Source of the DNA: Streptomyces griseus subsp. griseus
GTDB taxonomy: Bacteria; Actinomycetota; Actinomycetes; Streptomycetales; Streptomycetaceae
Direction of reading: 5' to 3'
Assembly: GCF_000720255.1 (NCBI RefSeq)
Contig: NZ_JOJE01000014.1
Span: forward strand, 62,001 to 126,000
DNA: 64,000 nt
A model generated the notes under the pieces. The model made no database searches, had not been told where the DNA came from, and saw only the letters and a list, made by a program, of their open reading frames with translations. This document shows, piece by piece, positions 34,263-43,093 of the stretch (position 1 is the first letter of the stretch; every line of letters begins with the position of its first letter). The translations under genes were made by a program, and so were the position numbers.

Positions 34263-34924
34263 TCCGCGTACTGCTCGCCGACGACCAGTCCTTGGTCCGC
34301 GCCGGGTTCAGGGCGCTGCTCGACGCGCAGCCCGACATCGAGGTGGCCGGGGAGGCCGCCGACGGCGAGGAGGCCGTGCGCGCGGTGCGCGAACTTCGCC
34401 CGGATGTCGTGCTGATGGACATCCGCATGCCGCTCCTCGACGGTCTCACCGCGACCCGGCGCATCACGGAGGACGAGACCCTCACCGGGGTGAGGGTGGT
34501 CATGCTGACCACCTTCGAACTGGACGAGTACGTCTTCGAGGCCCTGCGCTCGGGCGCCTCCGGCTTCCTGGTGAAGGACACCGAACCGGACGAACTCCTG
34601 CGTGCCGTGAGGGCGGTCGTCGCCGGTGACGCCCTCCTCTCACCCGGTGTGACGCGCCGGCTGATCGCCGAGTTCGCGGCCCGTTCCAAGGAGCCCGCGG
34701 CCGCCGACGCGCTCACCCGGCTCACCGAGCGGGAGCGGGAGGTGATGGCGCTGGTCGGGATCGGCCTGTCCAACGAGGAGATCGCCCGGCGCCTGGTCGT
34801 CAGCCCGCTCACGGCCAAGACCCACGTCAGCCGCACGATGGTCAAGCTGGGCGCCCGCGACCGGGCCCAACTGGTCGTCCTCGCCTACGAGTCGGGGTTG
34901 GTGCGGCCGGGGTGGCTGGGCTGA
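34259..34924 (+). CDS. NarL/LuxR-family response regulator
   Basis: A 221-residue two-domain regulator: receiver with VLLADDQSLVRAGF, phospho-acceptor Asp in VVLMDIRMPLLDG, and FLVKD Lys, then a LuxR-type HTH (LTEREREVMALVGIGLSNEEI and KTHVSRTMVKLGARDRAQLV). It overlaps the kinase by GTGA and completes the two-component pair. Targets are unknown. Its last 40 bases overlap the convergent small membrane protein gene. Confidence 0.94.
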   Translation: MIRVLLADDQSLVRAGFRALLDAQPDIEVAGEAADGEEAVRAVRELRPDVVLMDIRMPLLDGLTATRRITEDETLTGVRVVMLTTFELDEYVFEALRSGASGFLVKDTEPDELLRAVRAVVAGDALLSPGVTRRLIAEFAARSKEPAAADALTRLTEREREVMALVGIGLSNEEIARRLVVSPLTAKTHVSRTMVKLGARDRAQLVVLAYESGLVRPGWLG

Positions 34925-35175
34925 GGCGGCCGCCGGAAACGCATCAGGACGCTGATGACACGGGCCGCGAAGAGCACGGGCGCCAGCACCGCCCCGGTGC
35001 GCAGCAGGACGCGCGACAGGGTGTCCGGCAGGTCGAAGAGGAGCGCGGGGCCGGCGACGGCACCGAAGACGACGGCCGCCGCGAAGGCCGCGCTGAACAG
35101 CGCGTATCCGATCTCGACGGTGATCGCGTCCCGCTCGGCCTGACTGCGCCGTCCCCCGTGTGTGGTCATGGACAT
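34885..35175 (-). CDS. small two-span membrane protein (DUF6332-like)
   Basis: A 96-residue protein from ATG 35175, or 94 from ATG 35169. Two hydrophobic segments, TVEIGYALFSAAFAAAVVFG and LRTGAVLAPVLFAARVIS, flank a short loop, and the tail is Arg/Pro-rich (FRRPPQPSHPG). It resembles the DUF6332 family as I recall it, a Streptomyces group without known function. The 3' end overlaps the response regulator on the other strand by 40 bases. Confidence 0.65.
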   Translation of the reverse strand: MSMTTHGGRRSQAERDAITVEIGYALFSAAFAAAVVFGAVAGPALLFDLPDTLSRVLLRTGAVLAPVLFAARVISVLMRFRRPPQPSHPGRTNPDS

Positions 35176-35251
35176 GAGTGAAACAGGCGTGCACCCGGCG
35201 GGCAAGCGGACCCCGCCGGGCGCACGGTGGGGAGGCGTCCCTCGGGTCGCG

Positions 35252-36736
35252 TCAGTCGCCGACGGCGACGCGCTCCGCCTCCTGCGGTGTGGACCTGGCG
35301 ACCACCACGGAGGCCCGCGGCCGACGGGTGCGCAGTCCCGTGAGCGAGATCAGCAGCCCGGCGAGGGCGATACCGGCGGCGACCATGAACCCGGGCCGGT
35401 AGCTGTCGAGGACGGCCTGCGGGGTGGGGTCCGCCGGGGCGCCCGCGGTCACCACCGCCGTCACGACGGCGAGGAAGAGGGCGCCGCCGACCTGCACGGA
35501 GGTGTTGAGCAGACCGGAGACCATGCCCTGCTCGTGGTCGTCGACCCCGTTGGTGGCCTGGATGTTGAGCGAGGGGAAGACCAGCGCGCAGGCGGCGCCG
35601 ATGAGCAGCATGCTCGGCAGGATCACCGCGGCGTACACCGGGTCGAGGTCGACACGCAGGAACAGCGCGTAGCCGAGGACCATGAGCGCGAAGCCCGCCG
35701 CGATCAGCCGCTGGGTGCCGAACCGGTCGACGATCGCGCCCACCTTCGTCGACGACACCGCCACCAGCGCGCCCGCCGGGAGGAAGGCCAGGGCCGTGTG
35801 GAGCGCCGACCAGTCGAGCAGCGACTGCATGTAGAGCGTCGCCAGGAACTGGAAGCCCACATAGGAGCCGAAGAAGGCCATCGCGCCGAGCTGGGCGCGG
35901 ATCTGGCTGCCGGAACGCAGCACGCCGAGACGGATCAGCGGTCCCGCCGAGCGGCGCTCCACCAGGACGAACACCGTCAGCAGCACGGCCACCGCGAGGA
36001 AGGACAGCAGTGTGCGGGCCGACACCCAGCCGACCTCCGGTGCCTGTACGACGGTGAAGACCAGCAGCAGCATCGACGCGGTGCCGAGCACGGCGCCCGG
36101 GACGTCGTAGCCGTTGTGGTCCTTCTCCCGTTCGCTGCGCGGCAGCAGCCTCAGTCCGGCGATCAGCGCGATCAGGGCGATGGGCGCGGGCAGCAGCATG
36201 GTGAGGCGCCAGCTGGCCTCGGTGAGCAGGCCGGACAGCACCAGGCCCATGGAGAAACCGGTGGCCGCGCAGGTGGTGTAGATGGAGAGGGCGCGGTTGC
36301 GCAGCGGCCCCTCCGGGAACGTGGTGGTGATGATCGACAGGCCGGCCGGTGCCGTGAAGGCCGCGCTCAGGCCCTTGATGAAGCGGCTGGCGATCAGCAG
36401 CGGGCCGGAGTCGACGAGCCCGCCGAGGAGTGACGCCAGCGCGAAGACGCCGAGCGCGATCAGGAAGACCTGACGCCGGCCGAGCAGGTCGGCGGTGCGT
36501 CCGCCGAGCAGGAGCAGACCGCCGTAGCCCAGGATGTAGCCGCTGACGATCCATTGCAGCGTCGAGGTGGACAGGCCGAGGTCGGAGCCGATGGACGGCA
36601 GGGCGACGCCGACCATCGACACGTCGAGCGCGTCGAGGAACATCGCGGCGCAGAGCACCAGCAGGGTGCCCCACAGCCGGGGGGTCCAGCGAACCTCCGA
36701 GAGGGGGGACGCGGGGGTGGTGAGCGGAGAGGTCAT
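35252..36736 (-). CDS. MFS multidrug transporter, DHA2/EmrB type
   Basis: A 494-residue exporter with about 14 predicted spans. Motif A-like GYGGLLLLGGRTADLLGRRQ lies after span two, with LDALDVSMVGVALPSIGSD at the first span. DHA2 proteins export drugs or metabolites with proton antiport. ATG 36736 faces the MarR gene across an 85-base region with two overlapping palindromes, so MarR very likely represses it. Confidence 0.93.
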   Translation of the reverse strand: MTSPLTTPASPLSEVRWTPRLWGTLLVLCAAMFLDALDVSMVGVALPSIGSDLGLSTSTLQWIVSGYILGYGGLLLLGGRTADLLGRRQVFLIALGVFALASLLGGLVDSGPLLIASRFIKGLSAAFTAPAGLSIITTTFPEGPLRNRALSIYTTCAATGFSMGLVLSGLLTEASWRLTMLLPAPIALIALIAGLRLLPRSEREKDHNGYDVPGAVLGTASMLLLVFTVVQAPEVGWVSARTLLSFLAVAVLLTVFVLVERRSAGPLIRLGVLRSGSQIRAQLGAMAFFGSYVGFQFLATLYMQSLLDWSALHTALAFLPAGALVAVSSTKVGAIVDRFGTQRLIAAGFALMVLGYALFLRVDLDPVYAAVILPSMLLIGAACALVFPSLNIQATNGVDDHEQGMVSGLLNTSVQVGGALFLAVVTAVVTAGAPADPTPQAVLDSYRPGFMVAAGIALAGLLISLTGLRTRRPRASVVVARSTPQEAERVAVGD

Positions 36737-36757
36737 GCCGCAGACACTACATGCGCC

Positions 36758-36778
36758 TGCATTGAATGCAAACGCATT
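36758..36778. promoter_or_regulatory. MarR operator: two overlapping palindromes
   Basis: TGCATT-G-AATGCA (36758-36770) and AATGC-AAAC-GCATT (36765-36778) share the AATGCA half-site. This AT-rich island in a GC-rich genome lies between the divergent MFS and MarR genes. Confidence 0.7.
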
Positions 36779-36821
36779 TAATTCCAGTGCAACAAACTCG
36801 ATTCTCTGCTACGGTGCGCCC

Positions 36822-37226
36822 ATGGCGGCGAAGAAGGCCGAGCAGGCACTCGTGGACCAGTGGCGGGACATCCTGGCGCTGCATGCCCGCACGCAGTGCG
36901 AACTGGACCGTGCCCTGCACCAACACAACCTGTGTGCCAGCGACTTCGAGGTGCTCGACGTCCTCGCCGAGGCCTCCGCGCCGGACGACACGTGCAGCTA
37001 CCGCGTCCAGGAGATCTCCGAGCGCGTGCATCTGAGCCAGAGCGCGCTGTCCCGGCTGATCGCCCGGCTGGAGAAGGACGGACTCGTCGAACGCGCCATG
37101 TGCGCGGAAGACCGCCGAGGCGTGAGAGTGGCGCTCACCGGGAAGGGGCGCGCGCTGCACGGCGAGGTGCTGCCGGTGCAGCGCGCGGTGCTCACACGGA
37201 TGCTGGCGGGCGACCGGACCGAGTGA
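36822..37226 (+). CDS. MarR-family transcriptional regulator
   Basis: A 134-residue winged-helix repressor. The recognition part is VQEISERVHLSQSALSRLIARLEKDGLVER, and the wing has CAEDRRGVRVALTGKG. Two Cys (ECELDRA region and LCASDFE) near the dimer part could be redox sensitive, which is inference. ATG 36822 is used; the open frame from 36567 runs antisense through the MFS gene. It probably represses the divergent exporter. Confidence 0.93.
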   Translation: MAAKKAEQALVDQWRDILALHARTQCELDRALHQHNLCASDFEVLDVLAEASAPDDTCSYRVQEISERVHLSQSALSRLIARLEKDGLVERAMCAEDRRGVRVALTGKGRALHGEVLPVQRAVLTRMLAGDRTE

Positions 37227-37247
37227 CCGCCCACCCGCACCGGACGG

Positions 37248-37991
37248 TCAGATCGCCGACGTCTCCCGCCAGAACGCGGCCAGCGAGGCGTCACCCGTCA
37301 CCGTGGGCACGGACACCCGGTTCCACAGCGCCAGGTACAACTGCTCGGCCGGACCGCTGAGTTCGCACTCGGCGTCACCGGACTCGCCCCGGGTGGCGGC
37401 CGGCGGTTCCGACGACAGCCGTACGGTCCACACCGCGTCCGCGTCCGTGGCACGCACCCGCAGCAGCCGGGGTTCGTCCGTGCGGACCCGGCTCTTCGGC
37501 CGGGTGTGAAAGCCACGCAGCAGCTCGTCGATGCCGTCCACCGCGAAGTCCGTGCCGATCGGATGCGGGGCACCGGAGAGCGCCGACTCGGCGTCGTAGC
37601 GGTGCACCGCCGTCTCGTGCGCCTGGCGGCGACGCCAGAACGCCAGGGGCGAGGGAGCCGGAAGGAAGGCCCAGCACTCCGTGTCCGGCGCGGCCGCGCT
37701 CAGGGTGTCGACCAGATGACGGTGGCTGTCCCGGTACCAGGCCACCAGCTCGGGGCCGTCGAGGTCAGGCGCGTCGCCCGGCGGCCGGGGCGAGGTGTGG
37801 CGCTCGGCGACGAACCCCGCCGCCCAGCGGTGGACGGCCCCCGTGTGCCGCAGCAGGTCCCGCACCTGCCACTCCGGGCAGGTCGGCACCTTCGCATCGG
37901 TCCCGGCCCGCGCGGCGGCCGCGGCCAGCCACTGGCCCTCCTGGTCGAGGATCTCGACGAACTCGGCAGTCTCCATGGGGAGAGTCTGCAT
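37248..37991 (-). CDS. maleylpyruvate isomerase-family mycothiol-dependent enzyme (DinB fold)
   Basis: A 247-residue protein of the TIGR03083 type. The N-terminal DinB-like helical bundle has PTCPEWQVRDLLRHTGAVHRW and the later metal His in RRQAHETAVHRYDAE. The C-terminal part is the small MDMPI_C domain. Mycothiol-dependent isomerases and transferases of this group detoxify or isomerise electrophiles; this substrate is unknown. Start ATG 37991 or, five residues later, ATG 37976; neither has a strong ribosome-binding site. Convergent with marR. Confidence 0.85.
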   Translation of the reverse strand: MQTLPMETAEFVEILDQEGQWLAAAAARAGTDAKVPTCPEWQVRDLLRHTGAVHRWAAGFVAERHTSPRPPGDAPDLDGPELVAWYRDSHRHLVDTLSAAAPDTECWAFLPAPSPLAFWRRRQAHETAVHRYDAESALSGAPHPIGTDFAVDGIDELLRGFHTRPKSRVRTDEPRLLRVRATDADAVWTVRLSSEPPAATRGESGDAECELSGPAEQLYLALWNRVSVPTVTGDASLAAFWRETSAI

Positions 37992-38043
37992 GATGGAGTG
38001 GCGTCGAAGAACAGTGGTTTTCCGTGCCCCACCGTCATCGGAC

Positions 38044-38640
38044 TCACGTCCGCGAGTGGTCGTGCAAGCCGCGTCCCGACTTCCGGCCGAGCGGCCCGGC
38101 CGCCACCATCACGGAGAGCAGGCAGGGCACCAGCAGGGCGTTCACCGCGAAGCCGGCCCGGTCCTGGGTGCGGATCACCTTCTTGCCGAGTACCCGGGTG
38201 CCGAAGTCCTCCGCACGGGACTGAGCCTGAGCGTCCGTCAGCGAAGACGGCCTGACCTCCACGAGGTCCGGCACCGGGACCGGATTGAAGGAGTGCACCC
38301 CGATCACCTGCTGCGGGCGGGTGGTGGCCGTGCCCAGCTCCATGACGGGCAGCGAGGAGGTGTTCGACGCGAGCAGCGCGTCCTCCCGGGCGACGACCTT
38401 GTCGAGCGCGGCGAACAAGTCCACCTTGACCGGCTCGTCCTCGGTCGCCGCCTCCACCACCAGGTCCCGGTCGGCCAGGTCCAGCAGATCGGTGCTGACC
38501 CGTACGCGGTCACATGCCGCGTCACGTTCCGCGCCAGTGAGCTTGCCGCGCCGTGCACCGCGCTCGTGCAAGGCGGTGAGCCGGGTGCGGCCCGCCGTGG
38601 CCGCGCCCTCGGGCGGGTCACCGGCGGCGACGGCGCCGAT
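38044..38640 (-). pseudogene. 3-hydroxyacyl-CoA dehydrogenase remnant
   Basis: The frame matches the middle of FadB/Hbd-type dehydrogenases: LADRDLVVEAATEDEPVKVD, then LLASNTSSLPV, VIGVHSFNPVPVPDLVEV and DRAGFAVNALLVPCLLS. The N-terminal NAD-binding glycine motif (GxGxMG) is missing; the text before it is low-complexity. The sequence jumps from PCLLSVM directly to AAGPLGRKSGRGLHDH, the family's last residues, so about 75-80 residues of the C-terminal domain are deleted in frame. It cannot be a functional enzyme of the usual type. Confidence 0.8.
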
Positions 38641-38877
38641 GTTCACCTGACCTGGATGACCGCGGCACGGAGGGCCCGGGCGTGCGGGCGGGGGTTCGGA
38701 GGCGGGAGGCGTTCGCGGCGTACTGGACCTGACGCAACGAACGGCACTCCGGGCGTCACCGCGGCTGCTCAGGTCGCTGGGCGGTAATTCGGGAGACCTC
38801 TGACGGGGCCGGTGATATGCCTGTTGCCGAACCACATGGCGACAGCCGCCAGTTCACCAGCCTGAGAGGTGCCCCCC

Positions 38878-39858
38878 GTGCAGAGCGCAGTCGACTTCAT
38901 CGCAGAGATCTACGCGCTTGACGCCGGACCGCGGACGGTGACCCCCGTGACCCGCGGCGCGCTCGGGCAGATCTGGAAGCTGACCGGGCACGGCTCCGCG
39001 TGGGCCGTGAAGGAGATGCTCTTCGGCTGCGACGAGGAGCAGGTCCGGCAGGAGGCCGCGCTGCGGGAGGCCGCGGAAGAACTGGGGATCTCCTCGCCGC
39101 GCCTTTTCCGGAACCGCGAGGGGGCGTACGTTTCACAGCTCCCCCCTGCGCTGGGCGGCTCCTGCGTGAAGCTCTACGACTGGGTGGACGGAACCCGGGC
39201 CGACCCCGCCGATCCGGAGATCCTGAGCTGGTGCGGCCGGACCCTGGCCCTCCTCCACCGGGCCGGAGAGGGCACGAGCGGGACACCGAACGCCTGGTAC
39301 GAACAGTGCCGGCAGGCCGCCGACTGGGCGGAGCTGCACGAGGTGGTCCGCCGGGCGGGCGAGCCGTGGTCGGACGCGCTGGGCACGTTCATCGCGGGCC
39401 CCGCGGTGGAGCTCGCCCGCCATGTCACTCCGTCCGGCCGCGGAGGCCTCGTGCTGTCCCACCTCGACGTGCAGCCCCAGAACGTGCTGGTCGGCCCGGC
39501 CGGACCCGTTCTCCTCGACTGGGACAACGCCGGACCCATCGCGGCGGAACGCGAACTCGCGCAGGTGGTCTACGTGTGGGCGGGCGGGAACCAGTTCGAC
39601 GCGCAAGCCGCCCGGCGGATGGTGCGCGCGTATGTGGACGCCGGTGGCCGGGCGGTCATCAAGAGCCTGGACTCGTTCTCGATGCTGTTCGCCACTGCCC
39701 TGAACTACGTGTACGTGCAGGCCGAGGCCGCGGTCGACCCCGCGCTGACCGCCGCGCAGCGCGAGTTCGCGAGCGGGCAGGTGGTCGCCTCCCTGCGGAG
39801 CCTGCCCGAGGCGACGGCCGTCTCCCGGCTGGCGGAGGCCGTCGCGGGGGAGTGGTGA
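38878..39858 (+). CDS. aminoglycoside phosphotransferase-family (APH) protein
   Basis: A 326-residue kinase-fold protein: GALGQIWKLTGHGSAWAVKE (Lys of lobe one), the catalytic loop LVLSHLDVQPQNVLVG (HxDxxxxN) and LLDWDNAGPIAAERELAQVV (metal Asp). Some relatives phosphorylate small molecules such as choline or homoserine; no antibiotic link is visible. GTG 38878 is chosen because GAGAGG lies 8 bases upstream; GTG 38869 would overlap that site. It stands alone. Confidence 0.88.
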   Translation: MQSAVDFIAEIYALDAGPRTVTPVTRGALGQIWKLTGHGSAWAVKEMLFGCDEEQVRQEAALREAAEELGISSPRLFRNREGAYVSQLPPALGGSCVKLYDWVDGTRADPADPEILSWCGRTLALLHRAGEGTSGTPNAWYEQCRQAADWAELHEVVRRAGEPWSDALGTFIAGPAVELARHVTPSGRGGLVLSHLDVQPQNVLVGPAGPVLLDWDNAGPIAAERELAQVVYVWAGGNQFDAQAARRMVRAYVDAGGRAVIKSLDSFSMLFATALNYVYVQAEAAVDPALTAAQREFASGQVVASLRSLPEATAVSRLAEAVAGEW

Positions 39859-40229
39859 CACGGCAACCGGTCGCCGGCGTCACAGCTGCAGCGGATCACA
39901 GGTCCGTACCGGAAGGCCCGTCTCGAAGGAGCGGTTCGCGCCTCGCGCCGGCCGGCTCGTTCCGGTCCGCTCAGGAACCGGCCGGCGCATGGACGAACAG
40001 CCGGGCCAGGACCTTGAGCCCGACAATGGCGAAATAACGTCATGGTGAAATACCCCCGCCTCCGGACCCTGTCCGGACCGGGGCAAAAGGGCATGCGCGG
40101 CCGCCGCGCGGTCACACCTTGCTCGCTCTCGCCGCGCAGGGGTTGTCCTGACATGCACCAACGCCTAGGGTCAGCCGAGTGTAAGCGCTTTCTGCGCGGC
40201 CGGGCAGCCGGCCGTCCGAGGAGGACCGC
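39859..40229. other. 371-bp intergenic region holding the sugar-operon promoter
   Basis: The first ~280 bases show nothing recognisable. TTGTCC (40143-40148) and TAGGGT (40166-40171), 17 bases apart, make a plausible promoter, with the LacI-type operator (40180-40193) placed at the expected start of transcription. Confidence 0.5.
40180..40193. promoter_or_regulatory. LacI/CcpA-like operator before the sugar operon
   Basis: TGTAAGCGCTTTCT matches 13 of 14 positions of the LacI-family cre consensus TGWAANCGNTNWCA. The central AAGCGCTT is palindromic. It overlaps the predicted transcription start of the Gfo/Idh operon; a LacI-type repressor is therefore the likely regulator, but none is adjacent. 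Confidence 0.65.
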
Positions 40230-41351
40230 ATGTCTCCGTCCCCGTCCGCAACCCGTCGCCGCGTAGCCGTCGTCGGCACTGGCGCCATCGTCGGCGGCAG
40301 CCACCTGCCCGCCCTCAGAGCCCACTCCGACCGGGCGGAGCTCGTCGCCGCCGTCGACCTGGACGAGGGGCGCCTCGACGACTTCCGGGAGCTGGCGGGC
40401 GGGGACGTCGCCGGGTACACCTCCGTGGACGCGATGCTGGACGCCGTACGCCCCGATCTGGTCCTCATCGGCACGCCCCCGTCCCTGCACCGGGAGCAGA
40501 CCGTGGCCGCGCTGAAGGCGGGCGCCTGGGTGCTGTGCGAGAAGCCGCTGTGTCTGTCGCTCGCCGAGTACGACGACATCACGGCGGCCGAAGAGGCGTC
40601 CGGCGCGTACGCGTCGGTCGTCTTCCAGCACCGCTACGGCTCCGGCGCCGTTCACGCCCGTGGGCTGATCACCAGTGGCGAGCTGGGCGCCCCGCGCGTG
40701 GCGCACTGCCAGACCACCTGGCACCGCGACGCCGCCTACTACGCGGTGCCCTGGCGGGGGCGGTGGGCGACCGAGGGCGGCGGTCCCACCATGGGCCACG
40801 GCATCCACCAGTACGACCTGCTGCTGCACCTCCTCGGCCCCTGGGCGGAGGTGCGGGCCATGGCGGCCCGCCTGGTCCACGACACCGAGAGCGAGGACGT
40901 CTCCACGGCTCTGGTCCGGTTCGAGAACGGCGCCCTGGCCACCGTCGTCAACAGCGTGCTGTCCCCCCACGAGGTGAGCCGCATCCGGATCGACTGCTCC
41001 GACGCCACGGTCGAGCTCACCCATCTCTACGGCCACCGCAACGAGGACTGGGTCTACACCCCCGCCCCGCACGTCGCCTCCGAGCGCGCCGCCGCCTGGA
41101 CCACCCCCGCGGCCGACGTGCCCAGCTCGCACACCGCGCAGCTCGGCGCCCTCCTCGACGCCTACGACAACGGTGTCCGCCCCCCGGGCAGTGGCCCGGA
41201 CGCCCGTGCCACCCTCGAGTTCGCCGCCGCCCTGTACAAGTCGGCGTTCACGGGAGCGCCCGTGCACGCGGGTGAGATCGCGCCGGGCGACCCCTTCTAT
41301 CAGGCGATGCACGGAGACCACCCCCACTGGGCCCCCAAGGAGCGCGCATGA
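40230..41351 (+). CDS. Gfo/Idh/MocA-family oxidoreductase
   Basis: A 373-residue NAD(P)-dependent sugar dehydrogenase-type protein: Rossmann turn VAVVGTGAIVGGSHLPAL, the EKP motif (CEKPLCLS), and the substrate-domain HRDAAYYAVPWRGRW and MGHGIHQYDLLLHLLG (catalytic His/Asp region). It would oxidise or epimerise a sugar or inositol. GAGGAGGACC precedes ATG 40230. First gene of a seven-gene operon; its stop overlaps the next start (ATGA). Confidence 0.93.
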   Translation: MSPSPSATRRRVAVVGTGAIVGGSHLPALRAHSDRAELVAAVDLDEGRLDDFRELAGGDVAGYTSVDAMLDAVRPDLVLIGTPPSLHREQTVAALKAGAWVLCEKPLCLSLAEYDDITAAEEASGAYASVVFQHRYGSGAVHARGLITSGELGAPRVAHCQTTWHRDAAYYAVPWRGRWATEGGGPTMGHGIHQYDLLLHLLGPWAEVRAMAARLVHDTESEDVSTALVRFENGALATVVNSVLSPHEVSRIRIDCSDATVELTHLYGHRNEDWVYTPAPHVASERAAAWTTPAADVPSSHTAQLGALLDAYDNGVRPPGSGPDARATLEFAAALYKSAFTGAPVHAGEIAPGDPFYQAMHGDHPHWAPKERA

Positions 41352-42274
41352 GCATCCGAGTCAGCCACGTCCACGGCGAGCACATCGCGGTCGCGGCGGC
41401 GGACGGCACCGAGATCCTCCGATACGTCTACCGGCCCGACCCGGAGCCGTTCGAGTCGCGCAAGCCCTACGCCCACCCGGTGCGCACCCTCTCCGGGCGC
41501 ACGGTCACCGGCTACCGGCCGAACGACCACCGCTGGCACAAGGGCCTGCAGATGACCGCCAGCCACCTCTCCGGCCAGAACTTCTGGGGCGGCAACTCCT
41601 ACGTCCACGGCCAGGGCTACCTCGCCCTCCCCGAGCGCGTCGGCTCCATGCGGCACGACGGCTTCCCCGAGTTCACGGTCGAGGACGACCGGTTCACGTT
41701 CACAGAGGACCTCACCTGGGTCGCGAACGCGGGCGAGGAGTGGGCCCGCGAGGAGCGCGGCATCACCGTGCACTCGGTCGACGAGGAGGCCGGCGCCTGG
41801 GCCCTGGACTGGACGATCCGCCTCACCAACCTCCGCGCCGCGCCCCTCGCCTTCGGCTCCCCGACCACAGCCGGACGCGACATGGCCGGCTACACCGGCC
41901 TCCAGTGGCGCGGCCCCCGCGACTTCACCGGCGGCTCCGCCTTCGCCCCCGACAGCGACGCCGGAGCCGAGAAGCTGATGGGTACCCAGGGCCCGTGGCT
42001 CGCCTTCACCACCGAGCACGACGACGTCGACGGCCACTCCACACTCGTCTTCGCGCACGCGCCCGAGAACCTGGACGAGCAGCGCGCCATCCACGAGTCG
42101 CACTGGTTCGTGCGCTCCGAGCCGATCCCCACGGTCGCGTTCTCCTGGGCGTTCTTCGAGGAGTTCGAGCTGCCGCCGGGGGAGTCCTTCGCGTACCGCT
42201 ACCGGATCGTCGTCGCGGACGGCGCCTGGGACCCGGAACGCGTCGGCACCCACCTGGAGGGCCTGCCGTGGTGA
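41348..42274 (+). CDS. PmoA-family protein (DUF6807-like)
   Basis: A 308-residue beta-rich protein with NDHRWHKGLQMTASHLSGQ and FWGGNSYVHGQGY near residues 60-95 and AGRDMAGYTGLQWRGPRDF mid-protein, characteristic of the PmoA/DUF6807 family that accompanies sugar oxidoreductases. No enzymatic role is established. The His-rich NDHRWHKG loop resembles an aldose-1-epimerase-type active site, which is inference. Start and stop overlap both neighbours by four bases. Confidence 0.85.
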   Translation: MSIRVSHVHGEHIAVAAADGTEILRYVYRPDPEPFESRKPYAHPVRTLSGRTVTGYRPNDHRWHKGLQMTASHLSGQNFWGGNSYVHGQGYLALPERVGSMRHDGFPEFTVEDDRFTFTEDLTWVANAGEEWAREERGITVHSVDEEAGAWALDWTIRLTNLRAAPLAFGSPTTAGRDMAGYTGLQWRGPRDFTGGSAFAPDSDAGAEKLMGTQGPWLAFTTEHDDVDGHSTLVFAHAPENLDEQRAIHESHWFVRSEPIPTVAFSWAFFEEFELPPGESFAYRYRIVVADGAWDPERVGTHLEGLPW

Positions 42275-43029
42275 ACGACCCCAAGCCGGTTCTCCCTCAC
42301 CCCCTGCCCGGCGCCGTCGGCCTGTCCCACCTCAGCGCCTACGACTGGGAGGCCGCCGACGGAATCTGCGGCGGCAGCCCGCACCTGCACCTGGTGTGCA
42401 CGGAGGCGTACGTCGTCACCGGCGGCCGCGGCGCGGTCCAGACGCTGAGCCCCGACGGCTACCGGGACATCCCCCTGGAGCCCGGCTCGGTCGCCTGGTT
42501 CACGCCGGGCACCGTACACCGCATGGTGCAGGGCGGAGATCTCCGCATCACCGTGCTGATGCAGAACAGCGGCCTGCCCGAGGCGGGCGACGCCGTCTTC
42601 ACCTTCCCGCCCGAGGTGCTCGCCGACCCCGAGAGGTACGCGGCCGCGGCCGCCCTCCCCGCCGGCACCGGACCTGAGACCGCGGCGGCCGCGCGCCGCC
42701 GCCGGGACCTCGCCGTCGAGGGATACCTCGTCCTGCGCGAGGCCCTGGTCGCCGGCGACACCGGCCCGTACCTCGCCTTCCAACGCGCCGCCGCTCAACT
42801 GGTCCGCGACAAGGTGCCCACCTGGCGCGAGCTGTGGCGGGCCGGCGCCCTGGCGACCGCCGAACGCACCGGCGCCCAGCTCGACGCGCTGGCGGACGGC
42901 GAGCCGGCGTACCTCGACGAGGCCACCGCGCACGAGAGCGCGCCCACCCGCCTGGGCGGCTTCGGCATGTGCGGGCGGCGCGACGAGTACGCGCTGCCGG
43001 GGACGACCCTGCCGTACCAGGGCGAGTAA
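42271..43029 (+). CDS. cupin-domain protein of the sugar operon
   Basis: A 252-residue protein. The first ~110 residues are a cupin: SPHLHLVCTEAYVVTGGRG (HxHx-E motif one) and LEPGSVAWFTPGTVHRMV (motif two, PxG...H). The rest is helical with a Cys/Arg tail (GFGMCGRRDEYALPG). It may be a sugar isomerase or lyase; substrate unknown. GTG 42271 overlaps the PmoA stop by GTGA; GTG 42268 is possible. A 64-base gap precedes the binding protein. Confidence 0.85.
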   Translation: MNDPKPVLPHPLPGAVGLSHLSAYDWEAADGICGGSPHLHLVCTEAYVVTGGRGAVQTLSPDGYRDIPLEPGSVAWFTPGTVHRMVQGGDLRITVLMQNSGLPEAGDAVFTFPPEVLADPERYAAAAALPAGTGPETAAAARRRRDLAVEGYLVLREALVAGDTGPYLAFQRAAAQLVRDKVPTWRELWRAGALATAERTGAQLDALADGEPAYLDEATAHESAPTRLGGFGMCGRRDEYALPGTTLPYQGE

Positions 43030-43093
43030 CAGATCAAGGGGGGCCGGAGGGGGGCCAACAGCAAGTCCGAGGAAAGGATGAGGTGACCTCGGC

